Below, one piece after another: positions 43,080 to 53,014 of a stretch of 64,000 nucleotides of DNA. The stretch lies in the NCBI GenBank assembly GCA_937883755.1, contig CAKZYA010000058.1, positions 248,001 through 312,000 on the forward strand, given 5' to 3'. The stretch is from an uncultured Flammeovirgaceae bacterium (GTDB taxonomy: Bacteria > Bacteroidota > Bacteroidia > Cytophagales > Cyclobacteriaceae). How positions within the stretch are numbered: the first letter of the stretch is position 1; the number at the start of each line of letters is the position of its first letter. Below the pieces are notes generated by a model. That model ran no database searches. It had not been told where the DNA came from and saw only the letters and a program-made list of their open reading frames with translations. The position numbers and the translations under genes are program-made.

Positions 43080-45046
43080 GCTTGAGTAATTGGAATATAG
43101 ACATCTACCCGAGTGCCAAGGGCGCGGTTCATAGAGTCTTTCAAGTCAGTGATTCTAATCAACTCCTTAAGCCGTTCTCTGCTTAGTAGTTTTAGACGAT
43201 CCTCCGTAATTTTTAATCCTAACGAATTCTTTTTGAGTACTTTAGACTTGGTTAGAGAAATCGCCTTCTCTCTGCCTACTCCATTATCTTCTATAACGCA
43301 CTTCAGTACTCCCTTATCTTCTTTAATATTGATCTTAATCAAACCGTTACCCTTTTTTGGCATCAGACCGTGCCAGATAGCATTTTCAATAAAGGGCTGT
43401 AATACCATAGAAGGGAGACGGGTGTTTTCCTGGTCAATGCGATCATCTACTTCCAGTTGATAGCGTAACCTTTCTTTGAATCGCAGGGTTTCTAGCTGTA
43501 GATAGCTTTTAAGCATAGCTAACTCGTCTTCCAATGAAACCATAGGATTCTCTGAGTTCTCTAGCATCATTCGGATGAGTTTAGCAAACTTAGTAAGGTA
43601 GCGAGATGCACAAGAGTTTTCACCACTAAGCACCATTCGGTTAATAGAATTGATACAGTTGAAAATAAAATGCGGATTCATCTGGGCACGTAATGCCTTC
43701 ATTTCTAGTTCGCTAAGCTGTTGTTTGAAACGTGCCTGTTTAATTTCTTCGTTTTTGGTGGCTATCGTTCGCTGATTCTTGATTCTTTGTTTAAGCATAA
43801 GAAGTAAAGAGCCAGCCAAGATGATGACGAAAATAAGTCCGCCGATGAACGCTTGCTTGGCACTTTTTTGCTGTTCTTTTTCCTGGGCTAGTAAAATAAT
43901 TTTCTTTTCTTTCTCCTCAGTTTCGTACTTGGTTTGTAGCTCACTAAGCTGCTTATTAATTTCAGTATTGAAAAGGCTATCTTTAATAGCGATCCATAAT
44001 TTCTGGTTTTCAAACGCTTGTTGGTAATCATCTTCCTTTTCGTAAATAGCTACTAATGAAGCATAAGTATCTCGTATAACTGGCTTTGAGTTAGTTTCTA
44101 AGGCTAATTTCAATGCTTTTTCTAACTGAGCCTTGGCAACTGAATAATTTTGGAGTAGATAATTGGTATTGCCTACTTGCTGTAATGTAGCGGCGTGTTC
44201 ACTCTTGTTAGGTGACCGTTCGCGGATAGCCAACGCCTGAGATTGATACAGCAGAGCACTATCGTATTTTGTCCTTATTTTGTATAGTTCCCCGATATTT
44301 TCAAGAACAAAAGCTACAGCTTCTTCCAGCTCAACCGACTTCATAACAGTCAGAGCATGTTGATAATAATACTTCGCCTGGTCGTATTCTTCAGTGATAG
44401 CGTACACATTAGCTAAATTGACCAATACATTTCCCTTATCTTCTGGGGCATCAAGAGTATCGTAAATGGCTAGGGCTTTTTGGTAGGTGTCAATAGCATT
44501 CTCGTATTGTTGTAAATTTTTGTAGACAATACCTATTCCATTGAGAGTATACCCGATGCTAAAATACTTCTCCTCTGCTTCGTATATTTTTAAAATACGG
44601 TATGAAGCAGATAAACTTTCTTCGTAATTTCCTAACGAGGAATGAACAGATCCCATCTGAAATAAACCATAGGCTAGTCGAAGTGAGTCGCCAGATTGCT
44701 CATGCCACGCGATATACTTATCTAGGTGCTTCAGCGATTCTTGGAATTTTCCACGGTGTCGGGCAATACACCCTAAATAATATTCTCCCAGTGCCAGTCG
44801 GCTCTGATTGTCGGTCTGCTTAGCTAGTTGTTGTACGTGAGTGGCATAGTATTCGGCTGAGTCAAATTGGTCGGAAATGATATATTCCCAACTCAGGTCG
44901 CATAGTGCTCTGAAATGGATTGAGTCTAGGGAACTTGTCTGCAATATTTGCTTAAGACTATCAATTTTTTTCTCCTCAATAGGGTGAGCTTTAAGTAACG
45001 TGCTAGCTACTAATGAAAATAGCAAGAGTAAAAGATTGAGTCTCAT
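43076..45046 (-). CDS. TPR sensor histidine kinase (LytS/His_kinase type)
   Basis: 656 residues from the ATG at 45046 (MRLNLLLLLFSLVASTLLKA gives a signal peptide; a longer frame from 45142 is less likely). About six TPR units occupy the periplasmic part. A single membrane helix (IGGLIFVIILAGSLLLML) is followed by a coiled coil. The kinase core has the phospho-histidine in MNPHFIFNCINSI and ATP-binding motifs ENAIWHGLMPKKG and DNGVGREKA. It works with the overlapping LytTR regulator. The signal it senses is unknown. Confidence 0.92.
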   Translation of the reverse strand: MRLNLLLLLFSLVASTLLKAHPIEEKKIDSLKQILQTSSLDSIHFRALCDLSWEYIISDQFDSAEYYATHVQQLAKQTDNQSRLALGEYYLGCIARHRGKFQESLKHLDKYIAWHEQSGDSLRLAYGLFQMGSVHSSLGNYEESLSASYRILKIYEAEEKYFSIGYTLNGIGIVYKNLQQYENAIDTYQKALAIYDTLDAPEDKGNVLVNLANVYAITEEYDQAKYYYQHALTVMKSVELEEAVAFVLENIGELYKIRTKYDSALLYQSQALAIRERSPNKSEHAATLQQVGNTNYLLQNYSVAKAQLEKALKLALETNSKPVIRDTYASLVAIYEKEDDYQQAFENQKLWIAIKDSLFNTEINKQLSELQTKYETEEKEKKIILLAQEKEQQKSAKQAFIGGLIFVIILAGSLLLMLKQRIKNQRTIATKNEEIKQARFKQQLSELEMKALRAQMNPHFIFNCINSINRMVLSGENSCASRYLTKFAKLIRMMLENSENPMVSLEDELAMLKSYLQLETLRFKERLRYQLEVDDRIDQENTRLPSMVLQPFIENAIWHGLMPKKGNGLIKINIKEDKGVLKCVIEDNGVGREKAISLTKSKVLKKNSLGLKITEDRLKLLSRERLKELIRITDLKDSMNRALGTRVDVYIPITQA

Positions 45047-45198
45047 AGAGATAAGTTTTGGTGCGATTACTAGTTGGTAAACAAACTGAAAAAAAAGTAA
45101 CCAGTGGTTAATGAAAGACCTTATACTTCCGGAGGCTATCAAGACGTAGCATTCAGAATAACTACTATCTTTACCGTACTACTTAATTCTCTACTATT

Positions 45199-45894
45199 GT
45201 GAATTTACCCACCGGAACCCTCATCAATACTATAGCCGTTATCGCCGGAAGCACGGTCGGACTACTATTACAAAGTCGGTTTCCACCCAAAATTCGGGAG
45301 ATCAGTTTTCAAGGAATTGGCCTGTGTACATTGCTAATTGGAATGCAAATGGCATTGCAGGTTCAAAATATTTTGATACTAATTTTCAGTGTTCTCATAG
45401 GTGGAGCGTTAGGAGAGGGGCTGAAACTTCACGATCGCTTTATCCAGTTAGGTGATACCATTAAAGCTAAAATTAATATGGGAAATGAGAAGTTTACCGA
45501 AGGGTTAATCACGGCGTTTCTTTTATTTTGTGTAGGCTCTCTCACCATTGTTGGTGCATTGGAAGAAGGGCTGAATAACGATCCCTCTTTGATCTATACT
45601 AAGTCGATGTTAGATGGTTTCTCATCTATGGTACTAGCCTCAACCTACGGAATAGGAGTACTGTTTGCGGCGTTACCGCTACTGGTTTTTCAGTCTTCAA
45701 TTACTTTATCAGCCGAGTGGCTTCAGCCATTTTTGTCCGAGGTAGTTATTGACCAGATGTCAGCTACCGGAGGTGTTATCATCTTGGGGCTAGGGATTAA
45801 CTTATTAGAAATAAAATCGCTCCGAATCACCAACATGCTACCTGCCTTATTCATTGTTATAATCCTCACTCTACTGACCGATAACTTTTTTTAA
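45199..45894 (+). CDS. DUF554-family membrane protein
   Basis: 231 residues, GTG start. About six or seven hydrophobic segments. Family marks: GTLINTIAVIAGSTVGLL at the start, IGMQMAL, GGALGEGLKL, and FVLCVGSLTIVGALEEGL-like FCVGSLTIVGALEEGL. DUF554 proteins (YdfK/YqgA type) are inner-membrane proteins of uncertain, possibly transport, function. Divergent from the kinase gene. Confidence 0.88.
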   Translation: MNLPTGTLINTIAVIAGSTVGLLLQSRFPPKIREISFQGIGLCTLLIGMQMALQVQNILILIFSVLIGGALGEGLKLHDRFIQLGDTIKAKINMGNEKFTEGLITAFLLFCVGSLTIVGALEEGLNNDPSLIYTKSMLDGFSSMVLASTYGIGVLFAALPLLVFQSSITLSAEWLQPFLSEVVIDQMSATGGVIILGLGINLLEIKSLRITNMLPALFIVIILTLLTDNFF

Positions 45895-46398
45895 AGCCCA
45901 GAAAAGAAAATCCAGCATATAGCCAGAGGGTTAGTGGTCAACATTGTGATACCTTGACCTAATTACGTAATGTGGTTAGACATCCGACTCTTTTTAGTAC
46001 TTTTTATTTCCTATCCTCTCCCAAGTTAATGTAATCAGTTAGATTAGATTTGGTCTGGCTACCACCAAAAAATATTTACCAAAAGAGAAAAATATATTCT
46101 TTGAAGTATTTTCAAATAATATGGATTTGTATTAGTAAAAATGCAAAATGGAAGACTATATCTCGTTATAATTTTATATATGCCATTGATGGCAAATTTT
46201 TATTCTAGAAGTAACGATAAAATCAAAATTATGTTTTGATATTAAAAATATATTCGTTTAGATTTGGGCTTCAAGCTTATTAATGAATTATTATGCTGAA
46301 TACATATGTATCGACAGTATAATGTTCTGTTTTTTCTCACCTATCTATTCTAATGAGACTATTCAAATCAATTCATCACTTACCTTAATTAATGAATT
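45895..46398. other. A+T-rich region upstream of the SusCD locus
   Basis: 504 bp with no gene. It holds the promoter at 46235-46266 and a leader of roughly 125 nt before the SusC start. No hairpin or regulator site was clear in the rest. Confidence 0.5.
46235..46266 (+). promoter_or_regulatory. Bacteroidota-type promoter of the SusCD locus
   Basis: TTTG at 46235-46238, a 20-bp spacer, then TAGATTTG at 46259-46266, an exact match to the TTTG-N19-21-TAnnTTTG consensus of the Bacteroidota primary sigma factor. Transcription should start about 6 bp downstream. Confidence 0.7.
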
Positions 46399-49300
46399 AT
46401 GAGGATTAATTTTACAACTTTTACTCATTATCCTCGCTTATTCCAGGCTGGAATAAGTTGGGGGATAATGATCTTTCTATTATCTAGTAATGTCTGGGCA
46501 CAAGACCGAGTTCTTAGTGGAAAAGTATCTTCCGCTGACGATCAGGCATTGCTTCCTGGTGTGAACGTGGTAGTGAAAGGAACAACCACGGGAACGATCA
46601 CAGATATTAATGGCACTTACTCGCTGGCTGTTGCTGATGATGCCGAAATCTTAGTTTTCTCCTTTATCGGTTTAGAAACTAAAGAGGTAGAAATTGGCAA
46701 CCAGTCTACCATTGATGTAGCTATGACGGCTAACATTGAGCAACTGTCTGAAGTAGTGGTTACTGCTTTTGGTCTAGAGCGCGAAAAGAAAGCTCTGGGC
46801 TACTCCGTACAGGAAGTTGGCGGCGAGCAGCTGGCTCAGGTTCCTAACCAAAGTGTCGTAAATAACCTATCGGGTCGAGTTGCCGGACTACAAGTTTCTG
46901 GTAACAGTGGCGCGGGTGGTGCCCCTGAGTTTGTCATCCGGGGATTTTCTTCGGTAGCCGGTAATAACCAACCATTAGTGGTAGTAGACGGGGTTCCCAT
47001 GCAGCAAACGATCAATAGTACAAACGATGAAAGGTCTGATAACCAGCGATATGGTGGTGGTCTATCAGAAATTGACCCCAATAATATCGCCGAAATCAGT
47101 GTTCTTAAAGGTCCTAACGCAGCTGCTCTCTACGGCTCGAGGGCGGCCAATGGGGTAATCTTGGTTACTACTAAAAATGGTCGAGGAGCGGAAGGCATTG
47201 GGGTTGACGTAAACCTCAGTACTACGTTTGAACGACCTTTGGTGAAGCCTAACTTTCAGAATACTTACGCTGGAGGTAGCGGTTACCGCACTTGGTACGC
47301 CGATGGCTGGAGTGGTACAGTAGATGGATTCAAAGGAACGGCAGGAACCGACGAAAGCTGGGGCGCACCTATGGATGGTCGTCAGGTGCGTCACTGGTGG
47401 TCAGGTACTGAAACTGCTCCATTGCTTCCTGAGCCTGATAACTGGGAACAATGGTGGGAAACCGGAAGTACCCTCAACGGAAGTGTAGCGCTAAGTGCCG
47501 GTAATGAAAACGGCTCAATACGCCTATCAATTGGCCGCACTGAGCAAGAAGGTATCGCTCATAATACTGATTACTACCGTAACAACTTTCGCCTAAACTC
47601 GGAATATAAATTCACTGACAAGTTAACCGTGTCTGCTTTTGGTGAGTATGTCAAGTCTGGGGCTGAAAACCGGAATTTTCTGCGGTCTAGCTACTTTATA
47701 TGGCACCATCGCCAGGCGAACTTTGATCAGTTAGAAAACTATCGGGCATTTGAAGGTGTGCACATCCAGCCTGACGGAAACGACGAGCCACCAAACTGGC
47801 AACATACCTTCTTTACCAATCCGTACTTCTGGCAGCAGACAATGGTATCACCTAACGAAAAGGATCGATTCTTAGGTAATATCCGACTGAATTATGAATT
47901 CAACGATTGGTTGAGCCTGATGGTACGTACTGGTACCGATGTTTGGACGGATACCCGAGTCAACGTTACTCGCTACGCCCGTACTCGCTTTGCTTTTCGA
48001 GCTGGTCGCTACAACGAAGAGGTGCTTCGTCGTCAAGAGTCCAACTCTGACTTTATTCTTACCTTCGATAAGGGTTTTGGCGACTTTAACGTAGTAGCTC
48101 AAGTAGGCGGTATTAATCGTACTAATTTTTATAAGCGCAACTACTCTCAGGTTAATGAATTGACTATTGATGGAGTGTACAATTTAGGGAATAATGCCAG
48201 CCCTAACACTGATGAAAGCCTGATTGAAGAATCGGAGGTGAATAGCGTATTCGGTTCGGCGCAGTTTGGCTTTAAGAACTACCTGTTCTTGGATGTAACT
48301 GCCCGCAATGACTGGTCAAGTACCCTACCGTCCGATAACAACTCCTACTTCTATCCGTCGGTATCACTAAGTGCAGTGATTACCGATATGCTGGATATAC
48401 AGAGCAGTATTCTTTCGTTTGCTAAAATTCGAGGTAGTTGGGCGCAGGTAGGTAATGATGCTGATCCGTATTTACTACAGCAAGTATTTGAGCCGGAAGG
48501 ACTTTGGGATGGTAGTGTACCTAAGTTTGGTGAAAGCGAGCAAATTGCCAATGCTACTCTCAAGCCAGAAATCACTACTGGTATTGAGTTGGGAGCCGAT
48601 CTACGCTTCCTAAATGGTCGTTTGGGACTGGATGTAACTTACTACGATCAGTCTACTCGCGATCAGATTCTGGCAGTAGATATTTCTCGGGCTTCGGGTT
48701 ACGAAAGCCGGGTGCTTAATGCTGGAGAGATTACCAACCGAGGTATAGAGGTAGTGTTGAACGGAACTATCTTTCAGTTACCGAGCGGACTATCCTGGGA
48801 TGCTGCTGTAAACTTTGCCCGTAATCGTAATGAGGTAGTAGAACTAGCTGATGGGCTAGAATCCTTAACACTTTGGAGTATCCGAGGTGCTTCACTGGAG
48901 GCTCGGGTAGGAGAGGCTTATGGTAACCTTTACGGTAACAAATTTGCCCGAACTGACGATGGGCAAGTAATCTTTGAAAACGGTTTGCCAACTACTTTAG
49001 ACGGACAGCATGTGATTGGAAATATCCAACCCGACTGGATTGGTGGTATTCAGAATACCCTAAACTATAAAGGTCTCTCTGTTAGTGCGCTAATTGATGT
49101 ACGTATGGGTGGTGATATCTACGATATGGGAACCAGTATTGCCCGGGTGACTGGTGTACTGGAAGAAACGGCTCTGGGTCGGGAAGAAGGAGTGATTGGT
49201 CAGGGGGTGAAGAATATTGGCACCGCTGAAAATCCGGAGTACGTTACCAACGACGTAGTAGCTGAAGCTCGTACCTTCTACGGTCGTTACAGTGGTCGTC

Positions 49301-49560
49301 AGTTCCACGAAGCTGCCGTATTTGACGGAAGCTACGTAAAACTTCGTGAAGCATCAGTATCATACCAACTGCCTAGCAAGTGGTTTGATAATAACTTCTT
49401 GCAGTCAGCCCGACTATCGGTAATAGGTCGTAACTTAGCAATTCTCTTCCGTAACAATCCGCATATTGATCCTGAAATCAGCAGTGCTGATCTGGGCTAT
49501 AACTACGGACAGCTACCTAGTACTCGAAGCATTGGCTTTAACCTAAACGTGAAATTTTAA
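46399..49560 (+). CDS. SusC/RagA-type TonB-linked outer-membrane transporter
   Basis: 1053 residues. Signal peptide ends SNVWAQ. Then a carboxypeptidase-regulatory-like domain (GVNVVVKGTTTGTITDINGT), a plug domain (VSVLKGPNAAALYGSRAANG-like ISVLKGPNAAALYGSRAANG), and a 22-strand barrel ending RSIGFNLNVKF. Imports a ligand captured by the SusD partner encoded 61 bp downstream. The substrate class is not shown by the sequence; no glycoside hydrolases follow, and an exported aminotransferase and a permease suggest an amino compound. Confidence 0.95.
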   Translation: MRINFTTFTHYPRLFQAGISWGIMIFLLSSNVWAQDRVLSGKVSSADDQALLPGVNVVVKGTTTGTITDINGTYSLAVADDAEILVFSFIGLETKEVEIGNQSTIDVAMTANIEQLSEVVVTAFGLEREKKALGYSVQEVGGEQLAQVPNQSVVNNLSGRVAGLQVSGNSGAGGAPEFVIRGFSSVAGNNQPLVVVDGVPMQQTINSTNDERSDNQRYGGGLSEIDPNNIAEISVLKGPNAAALYGSRAANGVILVTTKNGRGAEGIGVDVNLSTTFERPLVKPNFQNTYAGGSGYRTWYADGWSGTVDGFKGTAGTDESWGAPMDGRQVRHWWSGTETAPLLPEPDNWEQWWETGSTLNGSVALSAGNENGSIRLSIGRTEQEGIAHNTDYYRNNFRLNSEYKFTDKLTVSAFGEYVKSGAENRNFLRSSYFIWHHRQANFDQLENYRAFEGVHIQPDGNDEPPNWQHTFFTNPYFWQQTMVSPNEKDRFLGNIRLNYEFNDWLSLMVRTGTDVWTDTRVNVTRYARTRFAFRAGRYNEEVLRRQESNSDFILTFDKGFGDFNVVAQVGGINRTNFYKRNYSQVNELTIDGVYNLGNNASPNTDESLIEESEVNSVFGSAQFGFKNYLFLDVTARNDWSSTLPSDNNSYFYPSVSLSAVITDMLDIQSSILSFAKIRGSWAQVGNDADPYLLQQVFEPEGLWDGSVPKFGESEQIANATLKPEITTGIELGADLRFLNGRLGLDVTYYDQSTRDQILAVDISRASGYESRVLNAGEITNRGIEVVLNGTIFQLPSGLSWDAAVNFARNRNEVVELADGLESLTLWSIRGASLEARVGEAYGNLYGNKFARTDDGQVIFENGLPTTLDGQHVIGNIQPDWIGGIQNTLNYKGLSVSALIDVRMGGDIYDMGTSIARVTGVLEETALGREEGVIGQGVKNIGTAENPEYVTNDVVAEARTFYGRYSGRQFHEAAVFDGSYVKLREASVSYQLPSKWFDNNFLQSARLSVIGRNLAILFRNNPHIDPEISSADLGYNYGQLPSTRSIGFNLNVKF

Positions 49561-49568
49561 ATACCAAG

Positions 49569-49596
49569 CTACCCCCCCTTTGCAAAAGGAGGGTAG
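49569..49596 (+). promoter_or_regulatory. G+C-rich hairpin between susC and susD
   Basis: CTACCCCCCCTT and AAGGAGGGTAG pair with one bulge around TGCA, directly after the SusC stop. It may lower SusD expression relative to SusC or protect the 3' end of a processed message. Confidence 0.5.
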
Positions 49597-49621
49597 GGAG
49601 ATTTATAAAAATTACTAATCA

Positions 49622-51088
49622 ATGAAATTACTAATAAAAACCTGGATGTTTGCGGGCATACTGATTGTAGCCGGAGCCTGTACCGATGATTTTGAGGAAT
49701 TAAACTCCAATCCTAATAAACCTACCACGGTTGACCCTCAGTATTTGCTACCGCAGGCTATTCAGACTTCGATTGATAACTACTGGGGCAATAAGACCCG
49801 TAATGAGCGATTGAACTTTGACCACGCTATGTCGTGGGCCGGTTATCTTACCCGAAACATATATGAAAACGAAGGCGACAATTACAATGTGCAGCCTTCA
49901 GTAAACATTACCAACTGGGAAGTATTCTACACCGATGGATTAATTAACTTCCAGAAGGTCATAGAATTTTCGGATGCCGATTCAGAAAATCCTAACCCGA
50001 ACTTTGAAGGAGTTGGTCTAGGGATGCAGGCTTGGGTATGCTCAATAATTACAGATGTGTGGGGAGCTGTTCCGTACAATGAAGCCCTATCTGGAACGGC
50101 GGAAGAGCCAATCTTCTCACCGGCTTACGAAGCTCAAGAAGCAGTATACGCTGGAATTATTGAACAATTGAAAGTCGCCAACGAAAAGCTAAACCCTGAC
50201 GGACCCTCTATTGCGGGGGATATCATGTTCAACGGTGACATTATGATGTGGAAGAAGTTTATCAACTCCACCCGATTTAAACTACTAAACCGTCAGGCTC
50301 ACATCGTAGGATCATCATCGGCCGAGATGCAAGCGATGCTAGCTGACCCAGCTACGTACCCGATGATGGAGAGTAACGACGAAATTGCCAAATTGGTGTA
50401 CGGAGCTCTTCCTACCAATAATCCCTGGAATGATATTCTGGTACAGCAGGGACGTACTGACTGGAATATTAATAGTATATTGGTAGAAAAGCTACAAAGT
50501 CTGAACGATCCGCGCCTGGAAGTTTATGCAACGCCCGGCAATTTAGCGGAAGGGGAATTTAGTGGGCACCCCAGTGGATTACCTGCAGCAGTGGCAACGA
50601 ATTTCTTAGGGTTCAGTGCTACCATTAATCAGGATGTGTTCGCTCAGCTTAACTCTCCGGCAGTACTCATGAGTTACGCCGAACTGAAGTTTGTGATGGC
50701 TGAGGCCGCCTTAGAGGGCGATATTGCGGGCGATGCTCAAGCACTGTTTGAAGAAGGCATTACCGCCGCCTTTGATCAGTACGGTCTTATGGTTCCCGAT
50801 GGCTACATAGCTCAATTAGGCGCAGTATCTAAGGAGAATATTATGACTCAGAAGTGGTTAGCACTGTTTGGTCAGGGAATAGAGGCCTGGACGGAGCTTC
50901 GTCGTACTGGGTTCCCTGTAATGCCAGCCGCTGATCCTCAGGCTCAGTTTGAGAATGACGGAGTGCTTCCCACTCGCTTGCAGTATCCTAACACAGAGTA
51001 CTCACTTAATGGAGCGAACGTAGAATCTGCTTTAGGCCTACTAGGTGGAGCCGATAATATGAAAACTCCACTTTGGTGGGTAGAATAA
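49622..51088 (+). CDS. SusD/RagB-type substrate-binding lipoprotein
   Basis: 488 residues. Lipobox AGAC20 followed by TDDFEEL, acidic as in surface-exposed Bacteroidota lipoproteins. The early NPNKPTTVDPQYLLPQA segment is the mark of the SusD-like_2 subfamily, often tied to peptides or amino compounds as well as glycans. TPR-like helices follow. Forms a complex with the SusC protein. Confidence 0.93.
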   Translation: MKLLIKTWMFAGILIVAGACTDDFEELNSNPNKPTTVDPQYLLPQAIQTSIDNYWGNKTRNERLNFDHAMSWAGYLTRNIYENEGDNYNVQPSVNITNWEVFYTDGLINFQKVIEFSDADSENPNPNFEGVGLGMQAWVCSIITDVWGAVPYNEALSGTAEEPIFSPAYEAQEAVYAGIIEQLKVANEKLNPDGPSIAGDIMFNGDIMMWKKFINSTRFKLLNRQAHIVGSSSAEMQAMLADPATYPMMESNDEIAKLVYGALPTNNPWNDILVQQGRTDWNINSILVEKLQSLNDPRLEVYATPGNLAEGEFSGHPSGLPAAVATNFLGFSATINQDVFAQLNSPAVLMSYAELKFVMAEAALEGDIAGDAQALFEEGITAAFDQYGLMVPDGYIAQLGAVSKENIMTQKWLALFGQGIEAWTELRRTGFPVMPAADPQAQFENDGVLPTRLQYPNTEYSLNGANVESALGLLGGADNMKTPLWWVE

Positions 51089-51101
51089 GAAAATAGACGA
51101 T

Positions 51102-51124
51102 AGGGTGGGGCAAGTCCTCACCCT
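51102..51124 (+). terminator. Hairpin after susD
   Basis: AGGGTGGGG and CCTCACCCT pair fully (one G-T pair) around a 5-nt loop, followed by CCTTTT. It starts 14 bp after the SusD stop. Possible partial terminator inside the locus. Confidence 0.6.
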
Positions 51125-51179
51125 CCTTTTAATTACAAACCAACGCAATTTGTAATCTGCCATTTGAAATTATAATATC

Positions 51180-51539
51180 ATGAAAAAAATATATCAATTA
51201 GCATTAACGGCGGTAGTCGCTCTACTAATACTAACTAGCTGCGAAGAAGAACCTGACATGGCCTTTGACCGGGTAGCTTCACCAGTATTACTAGTAACTG
51301 ATCCGGTAGGAACTGACGATATCCAAGCTACTTTCTACGAACTAGATAAAAGTGGAATTCTTGACCAAAATATCGGTATTGATTCTATTCCAATTCCTAA
51401 CTTGAGTATTGAGGTATTTTCAAGCAATGCTTCACTCGGAACTTTTACAACTGATGCCAGTGGTGCTATTACGGTACAAGATCTGGGTGATTTAGCTTGG
51501 GTGGGCGAATATAAGGGGGTGAAATTCCGATTTCAGTAA
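51180..51539 (+). CDS. Small lipoprotein of the SusCD locus
   Basis: 119 residues. Lipobox LTSC21 followed by EEEPD, suggesting surface exposure. The mature part is a short beta-sandwich-like sequence (IEVFSSNASLGTFTTDASG). Unknown function; position after SusD suggests an accessory ligand-binding role. Confidence 0.75.
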   Translation: MKKIYQLALTAVVALLILTSCEEEPDMAFDRVASPVLLVTDPVGTDDIQATFYELDKSGILDQNIGIDSIPIPNLSIEVFSSNASLGTFTTDASGAITVQDLGDLAWVGEYKGVKFRFQ

Positions 51540-51657
51540 CTAGTGCGCCCAATAAGCAGAATTTGTAGTAGGTATTAACGCTTTAAAGAGTAATAAAATT
51601 TTGATTTAGAGCGTTAATGCTTATTTTTGACTAACAAATAATAATAATACCTTAACA

Positions 51658-52857
51658 ATGAGTAATAATTTGACAACGTCTCGTAGAAATTGGTTAAAAC
51701 AAGGTGCTCTTTTCGCAGGAGGATTAGTTAGCGCGCCAGCAATACTCTCCAAGCCTGCCTTCGGTATGACTCCTTACCAGGGAGCGTACAATTTGAAAGA
51801 GTACCACGTTGCTCCCCCCGATTTTTCTAAAATCAAAGTGCGACTGCTCGCCAACGAGAATCCTTACGGCCCATCTCCCAAAGCGATTCAAGCAATTGCT
51901 GAGAGTGCTAGTAAGGGAAACCGCTACGTATATAGTAGCTCTCGCAAAATGGAGGAGTTATTAGCCGAGAAAGAAGGAGTAAAACCTGAAAATATTCTGC
52001 TAGCTCCTGGCTCTACCGATATTCTGGAGAAAACGGCTATTGTACAGTGCATGAACGGTGGTAACGTCATTTCGGCTGACCCGGCGTATATGTCATTGGT
52101 AAAGACTTCTCAGGCAGTAGGAGCTACCTGGAAAAATATTCCGCTTAAAGCTGATTACGCTCACGACTTAGACGCAATGGCTGCGGCGGTAGATGGCGAT
52201 ACCAAGCTGGTATATATATGTAATCCTAATAACCCTACGGGTACAATCACGCCTTCTGAAGATATTATGGCATTTGGCCGTACCGTAGCCGATAAAGTTC
52301 CAGTCTTTATTGATGAGGCCTATATTGAGTTGGCAATGGATCCCAAAATAACTTCAGCGGTTGGGTTGGTACAAGAGGGTAAAGATGTAATCATTGCCCG
52401 TACTTTCTCCAAGCTGCACGGTATGGCTGGTTTGCGAATTGGTTATATGGTAGCGCAACCCGAGCGGGTACAGTCTATCAAAGAAATGGTGCGCACCGAA
52501 ATGGGTATTAGCGTAACCTCTATGGAAGGTGCTATGGCCAGTTTAGCGGATAATGAGTTCCAGGAAAAAACTATGACGTTAAACCAGGAATGCCGCGAGT
52601 ACGTAATGGGTGAACTGAAAAGCCAAGGGTTTGAACCATATCCTTCGTATACTAGCTTCATTCTCTTCCCAATAGACATGCCAACTGATAAGTTCATGAT
52701 GGCAATGGTGGATAAGGGAATTGGTATCCGAACGTACAATATTTTTGATAAACCTCACTGCCGCGTGAGTATGGGTACTATGGAAGAGGTAAAGAAATTT
52801 ACCGCAGCTCTCGCCCTGGTTCACGATAAAGGAACTGTACAGGCCGGAGGTAAATAA
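51658..52857 (+). CDS. Tat-exported class I/II aminotransferase (histidinol-phosphate aminotransferase-like)
   Basis: 399 residues. N-terminal twin-arginine signal with S-R9-R10-N-W-L-K and a hydrophobic stretch to about 31. The enzyme part has all PLP residues of fold type I: CNPNNPTG (188-195), D219 in FIDEAY, the Schiff-base lysine K252 (TFSKLHGMAG) and R260. Overall it resembles HisC, a transaminase. Export by Tat fits a folded, cofactor-loaded enzyme. It follows the SusCD genes and precedes a permease, so it may act on an imported amino compound in the periplasm. Substrate unknown. Confidence 0.87.
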   Translation: MSNNLTTSRRNWLKQGALFAGGLVSAPAILSKPAFGMTPYQGAYNLKEYHVAPPDFSKIKVRLLANENPYGPSPKAIQAIAESASKGNRYVYSSSRKMEELLAEKEGVKPENILLAPGSTDILEKTAIVQCMNGGNVISADPAYMSLVKTSQAVGATWKNIPLKADYAHDLDAMAAAVDGDTKLVYICNPNNPTGTITPSEDIMAFGRTVADKVPVFIDEAYIELAMDPKITSAVGLVQEGKDVIIARTFSKLHGMAGLRIGYMVAQPERVQSIKEMVRTEMGISVTSMEGAMASLADNEFQEKTMTLNQECREYVMGELKSQGFEPYPSYTSFILFPIDMPTDKFMMAMVDKGIGIRTYNIFDKPHCRVSMGTMEEVKKFTAALALVHDKGTVQAGGK

Positions 52858-52864
52858 CCTGTAT

Positions 52865-52929
52865 TAATGAATGATGGTTAATGACTAATGAGTATTAATT
52901 ATTCATCAGTCATTAGTCATCGATCATTA
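52865..52929. repeat. 30-bp imperfect inverted repeat (dispersed family)
   Basis: Arms 52865-52894 and 52900-52929 pair at 24 of 30 positions around TTAAT. It starts 8 bp after a stop codon. It shares ATGAGTA...CATCAGTCAT with the elements at 33858-33920 and 58388-58426. Possible terminator or REP-like element. Confidence 0.6.
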
Positions 52930-53014
52930 ATTTCCCTTCCCCTCCCAAAAAGCCATCGATTAATCTCACTGGAACTAACTGTTGGGTAGTTCCCTGCTAT
53001 TTTTATGTCTACTT

